NCBI GenBank assembly: GCA_050249835.1 | Contig: JBFWPT010000003.1 | Span: 1 to 64,000 of the forward strand | Direction: 5' to 3' | DNA from: Miltoncostaea sp050249835 | GTDB taxonomy: Bacteria > Actinomycetota > Thermoleophilia > Miltoncostaeales > Miltoncostaeaceae | Length of the DNA stretch: 64,000 nucleotides | Part shown: positions 32,935 to 43,477 of the stretch, in pieces | How the letters are laid out: each line of letters opens with the position of its first letter | How positions within the stretch are numbered: the stretch's first letter is position 1 | Notes under the pieces: generated by a model | Database searches by the model: none | Told to the model about the DNA's origin: nothing | The model's input: the letters and a program-made list of their open reading frames with translations, nothing else | Program-made: the position numbers and the translations under genes

Positions 32935-33147
32935 TCATCCGGCCGCCGCCCTACGTGCGTCCTTCGCCAGCTGCTCCATGTCGTGGGCCATGGACTGCGT
33001 GTCGTCCTTGCGCGCGACGTGCCGGAACCGCTCGAACAACGTGCCGCGGTCCCGCAGCTTGCCGTCGCGCCCGAGGGTCTCGAGCGCGCTGCCGATCTCG
33101 CCCATCGCCCTGGAGATCCGTGTGGTGTCGTCGTCGGTGGTGGACAT
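32935..33147 (-). CDS. Small helical protein of unknown function
   Basis: 70 residues from ATG 33147, chosen because AGGGGGCGAC sits directly upstream. Earlier in-frame text is not protein-like. The sequence is charged and helical (SRAMGEIGSALETLGRDGKL, RGTLFERFRHVARKDD, MAHDMEQLAKDARRAA), without cysteines or membrane segments. No family is recognised. It converges with the preceding lipoprotein gene (36 bp between stops). Confidence 0.5.
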   Translation of the reverse strand: MSTTDDDTTRISRAMGEIGSALETLGRDGKLRDRGTLFERFRHVARKDDTQSMAHDMEQLAKDARRAAAG

Positions 33148-33350
33148 GTCGCCCCCTCGTCGGTCGTCCTCGTGGTCGGTCGGGCCGCCTGGCTCGGCGG
33201 CCGCATCGGTGACGACCGGATGCGGGTTGCTTTCGTGACATCCGGCGGACCATCGGAGGTGTGTCAGGCCGACACCTTGGCGGTCTGGTGGGGCCATGGG
33301 CTGGCGGAATAGGCTCGGAGCGATATCGCCGTCCGGGGAGCCGCCGAGCC

Positions 33351-34499
33351 ATGCGCATCGCAGCCTTCAACGTCGAGAACCTGTTCGCCCGGCCGAAGGC
33401 GTTCGACGTCGCGACCTGGGCGGAGGGCGATCCCATCCTGTCCGCGTTCGCGGAGGCGAACCGTCTCATCGCCCACCAGACGTACACGGCGGCCGACAAG
33501 GCGCGCCTCATCGAGCTCCTCACGACGCTCGAGATCTACGTGATGCGCGACGGGGTGCCGCGGAGGAACCACACCCGCGACCCGCGCTGGGCGTGGCTGC
33601 GGGCCAACCGGGGCAGCTTCGACGTGGACAGGGCGGCGACGGGGATGGAGATCGTCGCCAGGGGCCGCGACGCCTGGATCGGCTGGCTGGAGCTCGCCGT
33701 CGAGCCGACGGACGAGATCTCGACCCGCATGACGGCGAAGGTGATCGGCGACCTGCAGGCCGACATCCTCTGCGTCGTCGAGGCCGAGGACCGGCCGGCG
33801 CTCGACCGCTTCAACCACGACCTGCTCGACGGGCAGTACGGCCACGCGATGCTGATCGACGGCAACGACAAGCGCGGAATCGACGTCGGCATCCTCACCA
33901 CGGCCGACATCGACATCACCGACATGCGCAGCAACGTGGACGTGCCGGACCCGGTCACCGATGACCACCTGTTCAGTCGCGACTGCCCCGAATACCGGTG
34001 CGTCCTGCCGAACGGGGAGTCCGTGTGGGTGCTCGTCAACCACTTCAAGAGCCAGTCGGGCGGGGGTGTGGCGAAGCGCACCCGGCAGGCGGACGGGGTC
34101 CGGGAGATCGTCGACCGCCTGATCGCGGACGGCGAGGAGAACATCGTCGTCCTCGGGGACCTCAACGAGGGCCCGAAGGCCGACCGGGAGCACCCGGTCA
34201 GCATGGAGGCGCTCTTCGCCCCGGACGGGCCGCTCGTGAGCGCCTACGAGCTGGACACGTTCACCCAGGGCGAGCGGCCCGGCACGTTCCAAACCTGCAG
34301 CCGGCGCAACCGGCTCGACTACATCCTCGTCTCACGGCCGCTGGCGAACCGGGTGAGGAGCGGGGGCATCTGGCGGTGGGGCCTGTGGGGGAACCCCACG
34401 ACCAAGAAGCGGCCCGACTGGCCGATCTACGACGAGATCACCGAGAGCAGGCACGCGGCGTCGGACCACGCCGCCGTCTACCTGGACCTGGACATTTAG
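33351..34499 (+). CDS. Endonuclease/exonuclease/phosphatase family protein
   Basis: 382 residues from ATG 33351. It shows the full EEP fold signature: IAAFNVENLF at the N-terminus (Asn metal ligand), CVVEAED (catalytic Glu), GIDVGILT, VNHFKS, VVLGDLNEGP (Asp/Asn pair), RLDYILVS and the terminal ASDHAAVYLDL (general-base Asp-His). No signal peptide is visible, so it probably acts in the cytoplasm on nucleic acid or phosphoesters; the substrate is unknown. Its TAG stop (34497-34499) is formed by the edge of the palindromic element that follows, so insertion may have trimmed or replaced the native 3' end. Confidence 0.85.
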   Translation: MRIAAFNVENLFARPKAFDVATWAEGDPILSAFAEANRLIAHQTYTAADKARLIELLTTLEIYVMRDGVPRRNHTRDPRWAWLRANRGSFDVDRAATGMEIVARGRDAWIGWLELAVEPTDEISTRMTAKVIGDLQADILCVVEAEDRPALDRFNHDLLDGQYGHAMLIDGNDKRGIDVGILTTADIDITDMRSNVDVPDPVTDDHLFSRDCPEYRCVLPNGESVWVLVNHFKSQSGGGVAKRTRQADGVREIVDRLIADGEENIVVLGDLNEGPKADREHPVSMEALFAPDGPLVSAYELDTFTQGERPGTFQTCSRRNRLDYILVSRPLANRVRSGGIWRWGLWGNPTTKKRPDWPIYDEITESRHAASDHAAVYLDLDI

Positions 34500-34661
34500 T
34501 GCTCCGTCCCGGAAGTCTCGTGGTGTTTCGCGGCTGCATCGCATCGCGAGGCGGCGTCCTCGACCTCGGCGATAGGACACCGCTATCGCCGAGGATCTGC
34601 GTCCTTGCCTCGCGGGCGATTCGCTCGCGAAACCCATACGACACTTCCCGGGACGGAGCAC
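34499..34661. mobile_element. 163-bp palindromic MITE-like element flanked by TA
   Basis: The ends GTGCTCCGTCCCGG (34499-34512) and CCGGGACGGAGCAC (34648-34661) are perfect inverted repeats, and the whole element folds on itself. TTTCGCG pairs with CGCGAAA, CGCGAGGC with GCCTCGCG, and CCTCGGCGATAG with CTATCGCCGAGG near the centre. TA flanks both sides (34497-34498 and 34662-34663), as expected for IS630/Tc1-type target duplication. It has no coding capacity. It could also act as a bidirectional terminator for the convergent genes. Confidence 0.65.
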
Positions 34662-34685
34662 TAGCCCCGGGCCCCGGCCGGCCCG

Positions 34686-35596
34686 TCACGGCCTCCGGAT
34701 CGTGATCGGCGTCGAGACGCTGCGCCGCCCCGCGCCGGGCACCACGACGACCCGGACGAGCCGGTGGAGGCCGGGCTCGACGGCGGGCAGGCGGATGCGC
34801 ACCCGCCGCGCGTCGGGCGTCGGGATCCGCGCGACCGTCTCCCACTCGGCCCGGGNNNNNNNNNNNNNNNNNNNNNNNNNNNNNNNNNNNNNNNNNNNNN
34901 NNNNNNNNNNNNNNNNNNNNNNNNNNNNNNNNNNNNNNNNNNNNNNNNNNNNNNNCCCGCGCCGGGCACCACGACGACCCGGACGAGCCGGTGGAGGCCG
35001 GGCTCGACGGCGGGCAGGCGGATGCGCACCCGCCGCGCGTCGGGCGTCGGGATCCGCGCGACCGTCTCCCACTCGGCCCGGGACGTGAACCGCTGCAGGG
35101 TGATCGACGCGGCCGGCCTCACGGTGCGCCCCGGGGCGCGGACGCTCACCGGGATCCTCGCGCCGGGGAGCGCGGAGAGCGGGGCGATGAGGGCCGGGCC
35201 GGTGCGCTCGAGGCGCGTGAGGCGACGGAGGCATCGGAGCGGGTCCGCGACCTCGCAGGAGACGCCGTCCCGGATGTGGAGGGCCGCATCCGAGCCGCGC
35301 GGCGCCGCGACGGCGAGCCGCGGGGAGACGCCCACGACGCGGTCGAGCCCGACCCGTGTCGGCGGCACGGCGGGCGGCGCGGGGACCGTGTCCACGCACT
35401 GCGGCACGAACCCCGCTCCGACAGGCGTCCCCACATTGCCCGCCGGGAGCGGGCCTCCCGTCCCGTAGTAGGGCGCGCCCTGGCGGTAGACCACTGCGGC
35501 GCAGGCGCCGTCGGCCCGGTCCGCGCCCGGGACGACGGTGAGGGCGGCCGCCGTGGCGGCGCCGAGCACGAGCGTGAGGGTCCGCATGCGAGGCAC
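34686..35596 (-). CDS. Exported protein of unknown function (interrupted only by an assembly gap)
   Basis: As deposited the frame is broken by 100 Ns plus a duplicated 127-bp block. Collapsing the duplication gives one 227-aa frame from ATG 35596 to the stop at 34686. The signal sequence (LTLVLGAATAAALTVVPGA) precedes a region with CAAVVYRQGAPYYGTG and conserved-looking cysteines (CVDTV, CEVADPLRCL). The C-terminal ~90 residues are beta-rich (RIPVSVRAPGRTVRPAASIT, VRIRLPAVEPGLHRLVRVVV). No family is assigned with confidence. It is divergent from the secreted protein at 35728. Confidence 0.6.
34729..35082. repeat. Assembly artefact: 127-bp duplication around a 100-N gap
   Basis: 34729-34855 and 34956-35082 read the same over 127 bases, separated by exactly 100 Ns (34856-34955). 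A 127-bp terminal overlap is what two contigs from a k=127 de Bruijn assembly would share. The gap is therefore probably of zero length. Confidence 0.8.
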
Positions 35597-35727
35597 CCTA
35601 GGGGAGGGGGAGGACCACTCTCACGGATGCCTGACAGGTCCGTCACGACTCGCTGACCGGTTCACAGGGAAGCTGCGATCCCCCTTGGTACATACGGTCC
35701 ACGGCGGGGATCGACCAGGGGGCGGTC

Positions 35728-37293
35728 ATGGGCGCGAGGGGCGTGCGCGGTGCGGGTCCGGGGCTCGTCGCGATGGCCGCGCTGGCCGCGGCGGGATCGG
35801 CCACGGCGGCGCCGCTCGCCTCGGGCCCGGTGCTCACCCTGGGGTCGTCCGGGCCCGAGGCGACCGCCGCGTCGTCGGTGGCGGTGACGGACGCGGGCGA
35901 CGCCCTCCTGGTCACGGGGAGGTGGCGGGGCGCGAACAACCCCGTCGTGCTGCAGGTGCGGCAGCGACGGGGCGCCCGCGGCGCCTTCACCGCTCCCGCG
36001 AACGTCTCGCCGTCCGGGTCCTGGGGCGGGGTGCAGAGCGCGCTCGGGGCGAACGGGGACGCCTACGTCGCGTATCCCGCTCCCGGCGGAGGTCTGGCGG
36101 TGAAGGTGCGGCGCGGGTGGACCGGGCCGTGGCGCGACATCTCACCGGCCTCCGCCGCCGGCGCGGAGGTGACGGGCATCCGCCTGGCGACGACACCCGG
36201 CAGCCGCGGCCGCCTGCTCGACGTGCTGTGGGTGGAGGACCGGGTCCCGGGGCCTGCCACCGGCGGCCAGGTGCTGCGCGGCGCCCGCCGCACGGCGTCA
36301 TCGTGGATCCCGCAGCCCGACGCGCCGATGGCCGGCACGTCGATCGCGCTGGCGCCGGGCGGTGCGGCCATCACCGTGGCGTCGACGCCCGACGGGCGGA
36401 TCCTCGCGTCGGTCCGTGGCGGCTTCAACGGCACCTGGGACGGCCCGGTCGAGCTGGCCCGGGTGGCCGGGGCGCCGATCGGCCCGGCCGGGATCCACGT
36501 GTCCGCCTCCGTGTCGCGGACAGGCGTCGTGTCGGCCGGCTGGACCGGCATCCCGGCCGGCGCGACGACGCACCACGCGTTCGTCGCGCAGCGCCTCACG
36601 GCGGCGCCGGCCTGGGGCGCGCCGGTCGACCTCGGCGAGGGCCTCTCCGCGCCCCGCACGGCGGTCTCGGGCGGGGGGACCTTCGCGGGCTGGGCCGTCA
36701 GCGACGACGACAGGTCCCCGACCGCGGTGCGGATCGCGCCACCCGGGGGTCCGTTCGGGGCGCCGGCGAGCATCCCGTTCACCGGCGCCCTCCGGCCGCG
36801 CCTCTCCGCCGACGGCTCGTGGCTCGCCGCGGTCTTCCAGGGCGCGAACGTCGCCTCGTCCGCCGCCCTCATGGTCTTCGCCGACACCCCCGCGGGGCCC
36901 GTCCGGCGCACGCCGATCCTGCTGGGGAGCGCCGGCGCGTCCGATGCCGGCGCCCGGTCGGCCCTGCTGGCCGTGTCGCAGCCCGAGGACGGGAGGGCCA
37001 TCGTCGCCCTCGTGGGCGTCGACCGCCTCGGGCCCCTCGGGCTCGCGGCGCCGGGTCGGGTGCGCGCGGGGACCTCCGTCGCCGTGCGCCTGGAGCTGTG
37101 GCGCCGGACGCGGGTCGCGCTCACGGTCCGGGGCACACGGCTCCCGGCGATCGTCCGCACCCTGCCGGCGGGAAGGTCCGTGGTGCGGGTGCCGCTGCCG
37201 GCGCGGGCCGGGACCTACACCGTGCGGGCCATCGGGCGAGAGCTCACCGGCCGCTCCGGCCTGCGCCAGGAGGTCGTGGTGAGGGCGCGGTGA
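35728..37293 (+). CDS. Secreted repeat protein (beta-propeller-like) with C-terminal beta domain
   Basis: 521 residues from ATG 35728. The signal peptide ends near SATAAPLA. Residues ~30-430 contain repeated units with SVAVTDAGDALLV, ALGANGDAYVAYP, ALAPGGAAITVASTPDGRIL and RLSADGSWLAAVF, a pattern of propeller-type blades. The final ~85 residues (VRAGTSVAVRLELWRRTRVA ... GTYTVRAIG) form an Ig-like or adhesive module. The design is the same as that of the protein at 1785-3614, so the two may be paralogues with surface roles. No enzymatic motif was seen. Confidence 0.65.
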   Translation: MGARGVRGAGPGLVAMAALAAAGSATAAPLASGPVLTLGSSGPEATAASSVAVTDAGDALLVTGRWRGANNPVVLQVRQRRGARGAFTAPANVSPSGSWGGVQSALGANGDAYVAYPAPGGGLAVKVRRGWTGPWRDISPASAAGAEVTGIRLATTPGSRGRLLDVLWVEDRVPGPATGGQVLRGARRTASSWIPQPDAPMAGTSIALAPGGAAITVASTPDGRILASVRGGFNGTWDGPVELARVAGAPIGPAGIHVSASVSRTGVVSAGWTGIPAGATTHHAFVAQRLTAAPAWGAPVDLGEGLSAPRTAVSGGGTFAGWAVSDDDRSPTAVRIAPPGGPFGAPASIPFTGALRPRLSADGSWLAAVFQGANVASSAALMVFADTPAGPVRRTPILLGSAGASDAGARSALLAVSQPEDGRAIVALVGVDRLGPLGLAAPGRVRAGTSVAVRLELWRRTRVALTVRGTRLPAIVRTLPAGRSVVRVPLPARAGTYTVRAIGRELTGRSGLRQEVVVRAR

Positions 37294-37330
37294 CCCGCGC
37301 CCCCACCACTGTCCGGTGGCCCCGTGCGGG

Positions 37331-38008
37331 TTACGGCTGCGTCGCCAGCGGCCCCTCGCCGCCGGGGTAGCAGAAGGACGCGTCCGGCGAGTAGAAGCCC
37401 CACGTCACCTGGAGGGGGTCCGCCGGCCGGAGCGCGTAGACGGGGTGGTCCGGCGCCAGGAACTCGAGGCTGAGGACCTCCCACGGATCGACCAGGCCCG
37501 CGACGAAGGGGTAGAGGCCGCTGACGAGCTCGCCGCCGACCTCCGTGATGTAGCGGAGCTGGCCGCGGCCGGTGACGGCGACGTCGCCGACGCGGGCGGT
37601 GGTGCGGATGACCGGGGTGCCGTCGGCGCTGGTCGTCGCGGTGAGGATGCCGTCCTCGATGGTGAGGGTCGTCTCGCCGGTGCCGGCCGGGACGCCGCGC
37701 TGCGCCGCGTAGGCGCGCATGTCCGGGTTGGAGTTGAAGTAGTGCGTCCACCAGCGGCCGGGCACGGCGCCGTCCGGCGTGTCCTGGCCGGACAGGTCGG
37801 CGCCCAGGTAGGTGAGCGAGTACGCCTCGAAGCCCGAGGTCTGGTCGGTCGAGTCGACCACGTACTGGTTCATGAAGCACTGGGAGTTGCCCGCGAGCTC
37901 GAGCGCGCCCGGCACCAGGGCGCGCACCGCGTCGGGGTCGGCCGGGACCCAGGTGAAGTAGAGCATCCGGCTGTTGGTGACGAGCTGGGGGGCTTCGAGC
38001 ACGGGCAT
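37331..38008 (-). CDS. Acetoacetate-decarboxylase-fold protein
   Basis: 225 residues from ATG 38008. The start (VTNSRMLYFTWVPADPDAVRALVPGALEL) matches the first strand and WVPADPxAVRALLP motif of acetoacetate-decarboxylase-like proteins. Later segments (GRWWTHYFNSNPDMRAYAAQ, GTPVIRTTARVGDVAVTGRG) fit the double-barrel fold. I could not identify the Schiff-base lysine of true decarboxylases: the sequence has almost no Lys. An ADC-like enzyme with altered chemistry or a binding role is therefore more likely. No signal peptide is visible. The gene converges with the secreted protein before it. Confidence 0.65.
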   Translation of the reverse strand: MPVLEAPQLVTNSRMLYFTWVPADPDAVRALVPGALELAGNSQCFMNQYVVDSTDQTSGFEAYSLTYLGADLSGQDTPDGAVPGRWWTHYFNSNPDMRAYAAQRGVPAGTGETTLTIEDGILTATTSADGTPVIRTTARVGDVAVTGRGQLRYITEVGGELVSGLYPFVAGLVDPWEVLSLEFLAPDHPVYALRPADPLQVTWGFYSPDASFCYPGGEGPLATQP

Positions 38009-38140
38009 CGGTCAGGGCTCCTGATGCGTCGGGGGCGGGAGGATCCTCCGGGGCACCTAACCGTTTAGGTACCAGGGCGAGCCTATGTGGTCGGGAGGGC
38101 GGCGTACAAGTGGCGCGGCGGGCGTGAGACCATCCCTCGG

Positions 38141-38584
38141 GTGTCCGGGAGAGGGGATCGTGCGGAGGCGCTGCGCGAGCTCGTGCGGCTGCGGCGCGTG
38201 CGCGATCGCATCGACCGCGACTACGCCCAGCCGCTCGACGTCGAGGCCCTCGCGCGCGGCGCGCACATGTCGGCCGGGCACCTCAGCCGCCGCTTCCGCG
38301 CGGCCTTCGGCGAGTCTCCCTACTCGTACCTCATGACCCGGCGGATCGAGCGCGCGATGGCCCTGCTGCGCCGCGGCGACATGAGCGTCACAGAGGTCTG
38401 CTTCGCCGTGGGGTGCGCCTCGCTCGGCACCTTCAGCAGCCGATTCACGGAGCTGGTCGGGATGCCGCCGAGCGCCTACCGGCGGGACCAGGCGGCGGCC
38501 ACCGAGGGGATGCCGGCCTGCGTCGCCAAGCAGGTGACGCGACCGATCAGGAATCGAGAAGCGCCCCTCCGGGACCGTGGGTAA
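38141..38584 (+). CDS. AraC-family transcriptional regulator (DNA-binding domain only)
   Basis: 147 residues from GTG 38141; an upstream GTG at 38087 would add an unlikely Gly/Arg-rich lead. It begins LRELVRLRRVRDRIDRDYAQPLDVEALA and contains both AraC helix-turn-helix motifs: MSAGHLSRRFRAAFGESPYSYLM and SVTEVCFAVGCASLGTFSSRFTELVGMPPSAYR. The usual ligand-binding domain is absent, so its signal may come from another source. The VOC gene starts 10 bp after its stop and the UvrA-like gene follows. The three form a common actinobacterial operon in which this protein probably controls expression. Confidence 0.85.
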   Translation: MSGRGDRAEALRELVRLRRVRDRIDRDYAQPLDVEALARGAHMSAGHLSRRFRAAFGESPYSYLMTRRIERAMALLRRGDMSVTEVCFAVGCASLGTFSSRFTELVGMPPSAYRRDQAAATEGMPACVAKQVTRPIRNREAPLRDRG

Positions 38585-38594
38585 CGTCACCGGC

Positions 38595-39008
38595 ATGGAC
38601 GACATCACGATCCACTCCAGCTTCCTCCCCCAGGACGACCCCGACGCCGCCCTGGCCTTCTACCGCGACCGCCTCGGCTTCGAGGTCCGCAACGACGTCG
38701 GGTACAACGGCCTGCGGTGGATCACCGTGGGCCCTCCCGGCCAGCCGGCCACGTCCGTCGTGCTCTACCCGCCCACCGCCACGCCCGGCCTGACCGAGGA
38801 CGAGCAGCGCACCATCGCCGAGATGATGGCCAAGGGCACCTTCGCGAGCATCCTGCTCGCCACCCCCGACCTGGACGCCGCGTTCGAGCGGCTGCAGGCC
38901 GGCGACGCCGACATCGTGCAGGAGCCGACCGAGCAGCCCTACGGCGTCCGCGACTTCGCCGTGCGGGACCCCGCGGGCAACATGATCCGCATCCAGGAGA
39001 CGCGCTGA
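38595..39008 (+). CDS. VOC (glyoxalase/bleomycin-resistance) family protein
   Basis: 137 residues from ATG 38595; a GTG at 38577 overlapping the regulator gene is the alternative. It shows the paired beta-alpha-beta-beta-beta modules of VOC proteins: SSFLPQDDPDAALAFYRDRLGFEV at the start, then RWITVGPPG, FASILLATPDLDAAFERL and EQPYGVRDFAVRDPAGNMIRI (Glu ligand position near the end). VOC proteins bind metals or sequester drugs. Next to a UvrA-like ATPase it likely contributes to resistance to a DNA-acting or toxic compound. The substrate is unknown. Confidence 0.85.
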   Translation: MDDITIHSSFLPQDDPDAALAFYRDRLGFEVRNDVGYNGLRWITVGPPGQPATSVVLYPPTATPGLTEDEQRTIAEMMAKGTFASILLATPDLDAAFERLQAGDADIVQEPTEQPYGVRDFAVRDPAGNMIRIQETR

Positions 39009-39033
39009 CCCGACCCCACGGACGGAGAGGACC

Positions 39034-41421
<2,388 letters not shown>

Positions 41422-41424
41422 GCG

Positions 41425-42999
41425 TCAGGGGGCGGTGGGCGCCGCCGCGGGGGCGGGGGCCGTCGTGGAGGTGGTGACGCTCATCTCCAGCCACCCCTCC
41501 GGCACCCGGTGGAACCGGATCGTCACGGACCGCGACGCGGCGAGCATCGCCATCGGCGCCTCCAGCTTCGCCAGGGCGCTCGCCATCGACATGCCCACCC
41601 GGTTCGCGGGCCGCGCGTACCGCGGCTCGTCGGAGGATCGCAGCGACGGCTCCAGGTTCGCGCCCCGCCGGACCACCGTGATGTCGACCGACTGGGAGCC
41701 CCCGTCGTCGGCCGCGACGACGAACTCGGCGAGGCTGTGGGTGACCTTGGCCGTCATCCGGCGCAGCTCCTCGGGGTCGGGCTCCGCCTCCGGCGCCGGC
41801 CCCGCGGCCGGCGCCGCGGACCGGAGCGCGGAGGGGCCGACGGCCTTCTCCAGGAAGGGGGCGTTGACCGTCACCCAGTCGCCGATCGGCTCGCCCACGC
41901 GGAAGTCCTTGTCGGCGGGATCCCTCCGCCGCTTCTCCTCCAGGCGCGCGGTCCACTTGGCCGAGTCCATCGCGTTGAAGAAGAAGCACAGGACGTCCGG
42001 CCTGCCGGTGATGTCGAAGCCGAGCCCCGCCGCGATGTCGGCCCCCAGGCGCATCGTCCCGGCGACGTAGTCGATGGAGCCGGCCGGCGTGGCCAGCAGC
42101 TTGCCCCGGCCCTCGGTGGTCTGGGCGGGCAGGATCCCGGCGTCCTCGACCTCCTTCGCCACGATGGTCCCCGTGCTGATCCAGGCCGCGCCGGCCCGGT
42201 CCTCGCGGATGTGCACCTTTCCCGGCCCCTCGAAGCGGCCGGCCGCCATCTCCAGGGAGCCGCGGACGTTCTCGAGGGCCTCCCACGCGATGGCGCCCGC
42301 GATCGCCCGGCGGTCGATGCGGTGGCGCGCCTCGGCGGCGGCGATCAGGTCCTTGTGGGCCACGAGCCACTTCAGCACCCGCTCGGCCGAGGTCGCGCCG
42401 GCGGGCGCGCCGCCGAGCTCCGCCGACAGGCCCCGGTCCGCCGCGACCGCGCCCCACTTCACCGGCATCCCCGACCCGGAGACGATCTGCTCCCAGGCGG
42501 CCCGGTACCAGTGGTTGCTCTCCGGCGCGGCGGGACCGCGGGGCGTCCACTGCTCGGCGAACACGCCCACCGGCACCGAGGTCTCCCGGCCGTCCACCAT
42601 CAGCCGCACCTGCCCTCCGGAGACGCCGAGGATGCGGGGCTCGGTGTTGGCCAGGACGTGCGCCGGCGGCACCGCCGGGTCGGCGGCGGGGACGGCGCCG
42701 CCCTCCGGGGCCGCCTGGCGTGCCAGCGCGCGGGTGACGACCGCGTTGCCCGCCCCGCTCTGCGCGGCCAGGATCCGGGCCGCCGGCGGGGCGAGGGCCG
42801 GGAGGGGAGCGGCGGGGGTCGCGACGGCGGCCCGCGTCCGCTCCGGGACGGGCTCGTGTGCGCGGACGCGGTCGATGGCGCGACGATATGACCGGCCCCG
42901 GAGGGACGGCAACGACCGTCGCGCGCTCCGGGACGCGCGGTGCTGGACGGGTTCGCCGGAGCCGCCGAGCGGGTAGCGCGGCTCTGTGGAGACGGACAC
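41425..42999 (-). CDS. Putative contractile-injection cargo protein with eCIS-type leader motif
   Basis: 524 residues from GTG 42999. No ATG/GTG/TTG lies between this GTG and the conserved part, so the start overlaps the divergent gene by 14 bp. Residues 76-95 (RILAAQSGAGNAVVTRALAR) match the LxxLQRxAGNAAVxRLL leader seen in extracellular contractile injection system cargo and DUF4157-type proteins. A middle region (~130-300) includes AAEARHRIDRRAIAGAIAWE, reminiscent of lysozyme/transglycosylase-like helices. The rest has FDITGRPDVLCFFFNAMDSA and a beta-rich C-terminus. No signal peptide is visible. eCIS structural genes are not in the window. The toxin role is speculative. Confidence 0.5.
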   Translation of the reverse strand: MSVSTEPRYPLGGSGEPVQHRASRSARRSLPSLRGRSYRRAIDRVRAHEPVPERTRAAVATPAAPLPALAPPAARILAAQSGAGNAVVTRALARQAAPEGGAVPAADPAVPPAHVLANTEPRILGVSGGQVRLMVDGRETSVPVGVFAEQWTPRGPAAPESNHWYRAAWEQIVSGSGMPVKWGAVAADRGLSAELGGAPAGATSAERVLKWLVAHKDLIAAAEARHRIDRRAIAGAIAWEALENVRGSLEMAAGRFEGPGKVHIREDRAGAAWISTGTIVAKEVEDAGILPAQTTEGRGKLLATPAGSIDYVAGTMRLGADIAAGLGFDITGRPDVLCFFFNAMDSAKWTARLEEKRRRDPADKDFRVGEPIGDWVTVNAPFLEKAVGPSALRSAAPAAGPAPEAEPDPEELRRMTAKVTHSLAEFVVAADDGGSQSVDITVVRRGANLEPSLRSSDEPRYARPANRVGMSMASALAKLEAPMAMLAASRSVTIRFHRVPEGWLEMSVTTSTTAPAPAAAPTAP

Positions 43000-43477
43000 C
43001 CGCACCGAGGCCGCCCGCATGCGCGGCGAGACGGAGGCCGAGCGCCACGACCGCCAGCTGAGCGAGCTGCTGCAGGAGCTGCGCGTGGTCGTGCCCGGCG
43101 TGCAGGTGCTCTTCGCCTTCCTGCTGACGGTCCCGTTCGCGGCGCGGTGGGGGAGGACCACGGACCTGCAGAGGGACGTCTACTTCGCGACGCTCCTGCT
43201 CACCGCGGTGGCGACCCTGCTGCTGATGGCGCCGACGGCGATCCACCGGACGCTGTTCCGCCGCCTGCAGAAGAGGCGGATCGTGGAGATCGGGCACCGC
43301 CTCGCCATCGCCGGCCTGGCGCTGCTGGTGCTGGCGATCGCGGGTGCCGTCGTGCTCGTGACCGACGTGCTCTTCACCACCGCGAGCGCGTTCACGGTCG
43401 GGGCCGGCGTCGTGGCCCTGGCCGTCGTCCTGTGGGCCGTGGTGCCGTTCGTCGCCGGGCGGCGGGAGCCACCGTGA
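42986..43477 (+). CDS. DUF6328 membrane protein
   Basis: 163 residues from GTG 42986. The cytoplasmic lead (RGETEAERHDRQLSELLQEL) and RVVVPGVQVLFAFLLTVPFA are diagnostic of DUF6328. Four membrane helices are visible (PGVQVLFAFLLTVPF, YFATLLLTAVATLLLMAP, LAIAGLALLVLAIAGAVVLV, FTVGAGVVALAVVLWAVVPF). The function is unknown. The stop overlaps the next gene by GTGA, so they are translationally coupled. The gene is widespread in actinobacteria. Confidence 0.8.
   Translation: METDTRTEAARMRGETEAERHDRQLSELLQELRVVVPGVQVLFAFLLTVPFAARWGRTTDLQRDVYFATLLLTAVATLLLMAPTAIHRTLFRRLQKRRIVEIGHRLAIAGLALLVLAIAGAVVLVTDVLFTTASAFTVGAGVVALAVVLWAVVPFVAGRREPP

Noticed and set aside
34661..35596. Longer reading of the gapped gene through the Ns to 34661
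   Set aside because: The 227-bp gap plus duplication shifts the frame. After the Ns this reading is Ser/Arg-rich noise, whereas the alternative frame continues the protein to 34686.
36362..37282. Plus-strand second frame inside the secreted repeat protein
   Set aside because: Arg/Ser/Pro-rich shadow without start signal.
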